NCBI GenBank assembly: GCA_945871545.1
Contig: CAMBWJ010000090.1
Coordinates: 1 to 7,072 of the forward strand
Source of the DNA: an uncultured Clostridia bacterium
GTDB taxonomy: Bacteria > Bacillota_A > Clostridia > Christensenellales > Aristaeellaceae
Reading direction: 5' to 3'
DNA: 7,072 nucleotides
Shown here: piece by piece, positions 6,875 through 7,072 of the stretch
Layout: the number at the start of each line of letters is the position of its first letter
How positions within the stretch are numbered: position 1 is the stretch's first letter
The notes under the pieces: model-generated
The model's input: the letters and a program-made list of their open reading frames with translations, nothing else
Database searches by the model: none
Told to the model about the DNA's origin: nothing
Translations under genes and position numbers: made by a program

Positions 6875-6881
6875 AAGGAGG
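6875..6881 (+). promoter_or_regulatory. Ribosome binding site for the DUF378 gene
   Basis: AAGGAGG ends 6 bases before the ATG at 6888, a full Shine-Dalgarno consensus. It establishes the start of the short gene that follows. Confidence 0.85.
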
Positions 6882-6887
6882 AAGACT

Positions 6888-7072
6888 ATGAATATGTTGG
6901 ATCGCACTTCTCTGGTTCTGACCATCATCGGCGCCATCAACTGGCTGCTGGTGGGCCTGTTTCAGTTCGACCTGGTGGCCTACATCTGCGGCGGCCAGGG
7001 CGCGGTGATCAGCCGCATCATCTACACCATCGTGGGCATCGCCGGACTGTGGTGCATCTCGCTGCTGTTCCG
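6888..7072 (+). CDS. DUF378-family small membrane protein, 3' truncated by window edge
   Basis: The frame from the ATG at 6888 stays open to the window end, giving 61 complete codons. Two hydrophobic helices are visible: LVLTIIGAINWLLVGLF (residues 9-25) and RIIYTIVGIAGLWCISLLF (43-61). They are joined by a short loop (QFDLVAYICGGQGAVIS). The GAINWLLVGLF...DLVA...RIIYTIVGIAGLW pattern is the hallmark of DUF378 proteins such as B. subtilis YuzA, which are usually 60-80 residues with two membrane segments, so only the last few residues are probably missing. The molecular function of the family is unknown to me. It is transcribed divergently from spoIIE and has an excellent ribosome binding site, so it is a real gene despite its size. 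Confidence 0.9.
   Translation, partial: MNMLDRTSLVLTIIGAINWLLVGLFQFDLVAYICGGQGAVISRIIYTIVGIAGLWCISLLF

Larger units (their letters stand above)
6754..6887. promoter_or_regulatory. Divergent intergenic region between spoIIE and the DUF378 gene
   Basis: This 134-bp spacer must hold the promoters for both flanking genes. On the minus strand, GATAAT (6784-6789) matches five of six bases of a -10 element and could serve spoIIE, but the -35 at the expected distance (CTCGCA) is weak. I found no convincing Spo0A box. On the plus strand, GCATA (6816-6820) and GGCAACAATG (6835-6844) resemble sigma-F -35 and -10 elements, although the spacing is slightly short. A small perfect hairpin, TGCGG-AGAA-CCGCA (6854-6867), sits just before the DUF378 ribosome binding site. 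These assignments are tentative. Confidence 0.35.

Noticed and set aside
1..7072. Mobile element, defence system, toxin-antitoxin pair or CRISPR array
   Set aside because: No transposase, integrase, nuclease, toxin-like small gene pair, direct-repeat/spacer pattern or terminal inverted repeats were found on reading both strands.

Overview
The window looks like a chromosomal segment of a GC-rich, endospore-forming Firmicute, most likely a member of the Clostridia. The evidence is a recognisable SpoIIE phosphatase, a YitT/DUF2179 membrane protein, a small DUF378 protein, strong AGGAGG-type ribosome binding sites, and GC-rich genes separated by short AT-rich spacers. The species cannot be named from the sequence. 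I see no tRNA, rRNA, CRISPR array, insertion sequence, integrase or phage gene.

Layout, left to right. (1) Positions 2-376 (+) hold the C-terminal part of a YitT-family membrane protein; its beginning lies outside the window. (2) An AT-rich spacer carries a near-consensus extended -10 promoter and leads into 489-3503 (+). This is a 1004-residue membrane-anchored or secreted protein with three tandem lamin-tail-like (LTD) domains, a chitobiase-C-terminal-like beta domain and a CotH-type kinase domain. (3) Two hairpin terminators lie between 3510 and 3587, where transcription from the two sides converges; the first can work in both directions. (4) Positions 3598-4353 (-) encode a GATase1-like (DUF1355) protein with its own promoter and ribosome binding site. 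(5) Positions 4420-6753 (-) encode SpoIIE, with a polytopic membrane N-terminus and an intact C-terminal PP2C phosphatase domain. (6) A 134-bp divergent spacer separates spoIIE from a small DUF378 membrane protein starting at 6888 (+), which runs off the right edge.

How the genes may relate: SpoIIE dephosphorylates SpoIIAA to switch on sigma-F in the forespore, and B. subtilis CotH is a spore-coat protein kinase, so a sporulation theme is possible. However, the large LTD-CotH protein has an exported architecture unlike the coat protein. The two genes are convergent, separately terminated and probably independently regulated. I find no convincing evidence of a new multi-gene system. The most unusual item is the LTD3-CHB_HEX-CotH protein, which is rich in cysteine for an exported Firmicute protein.
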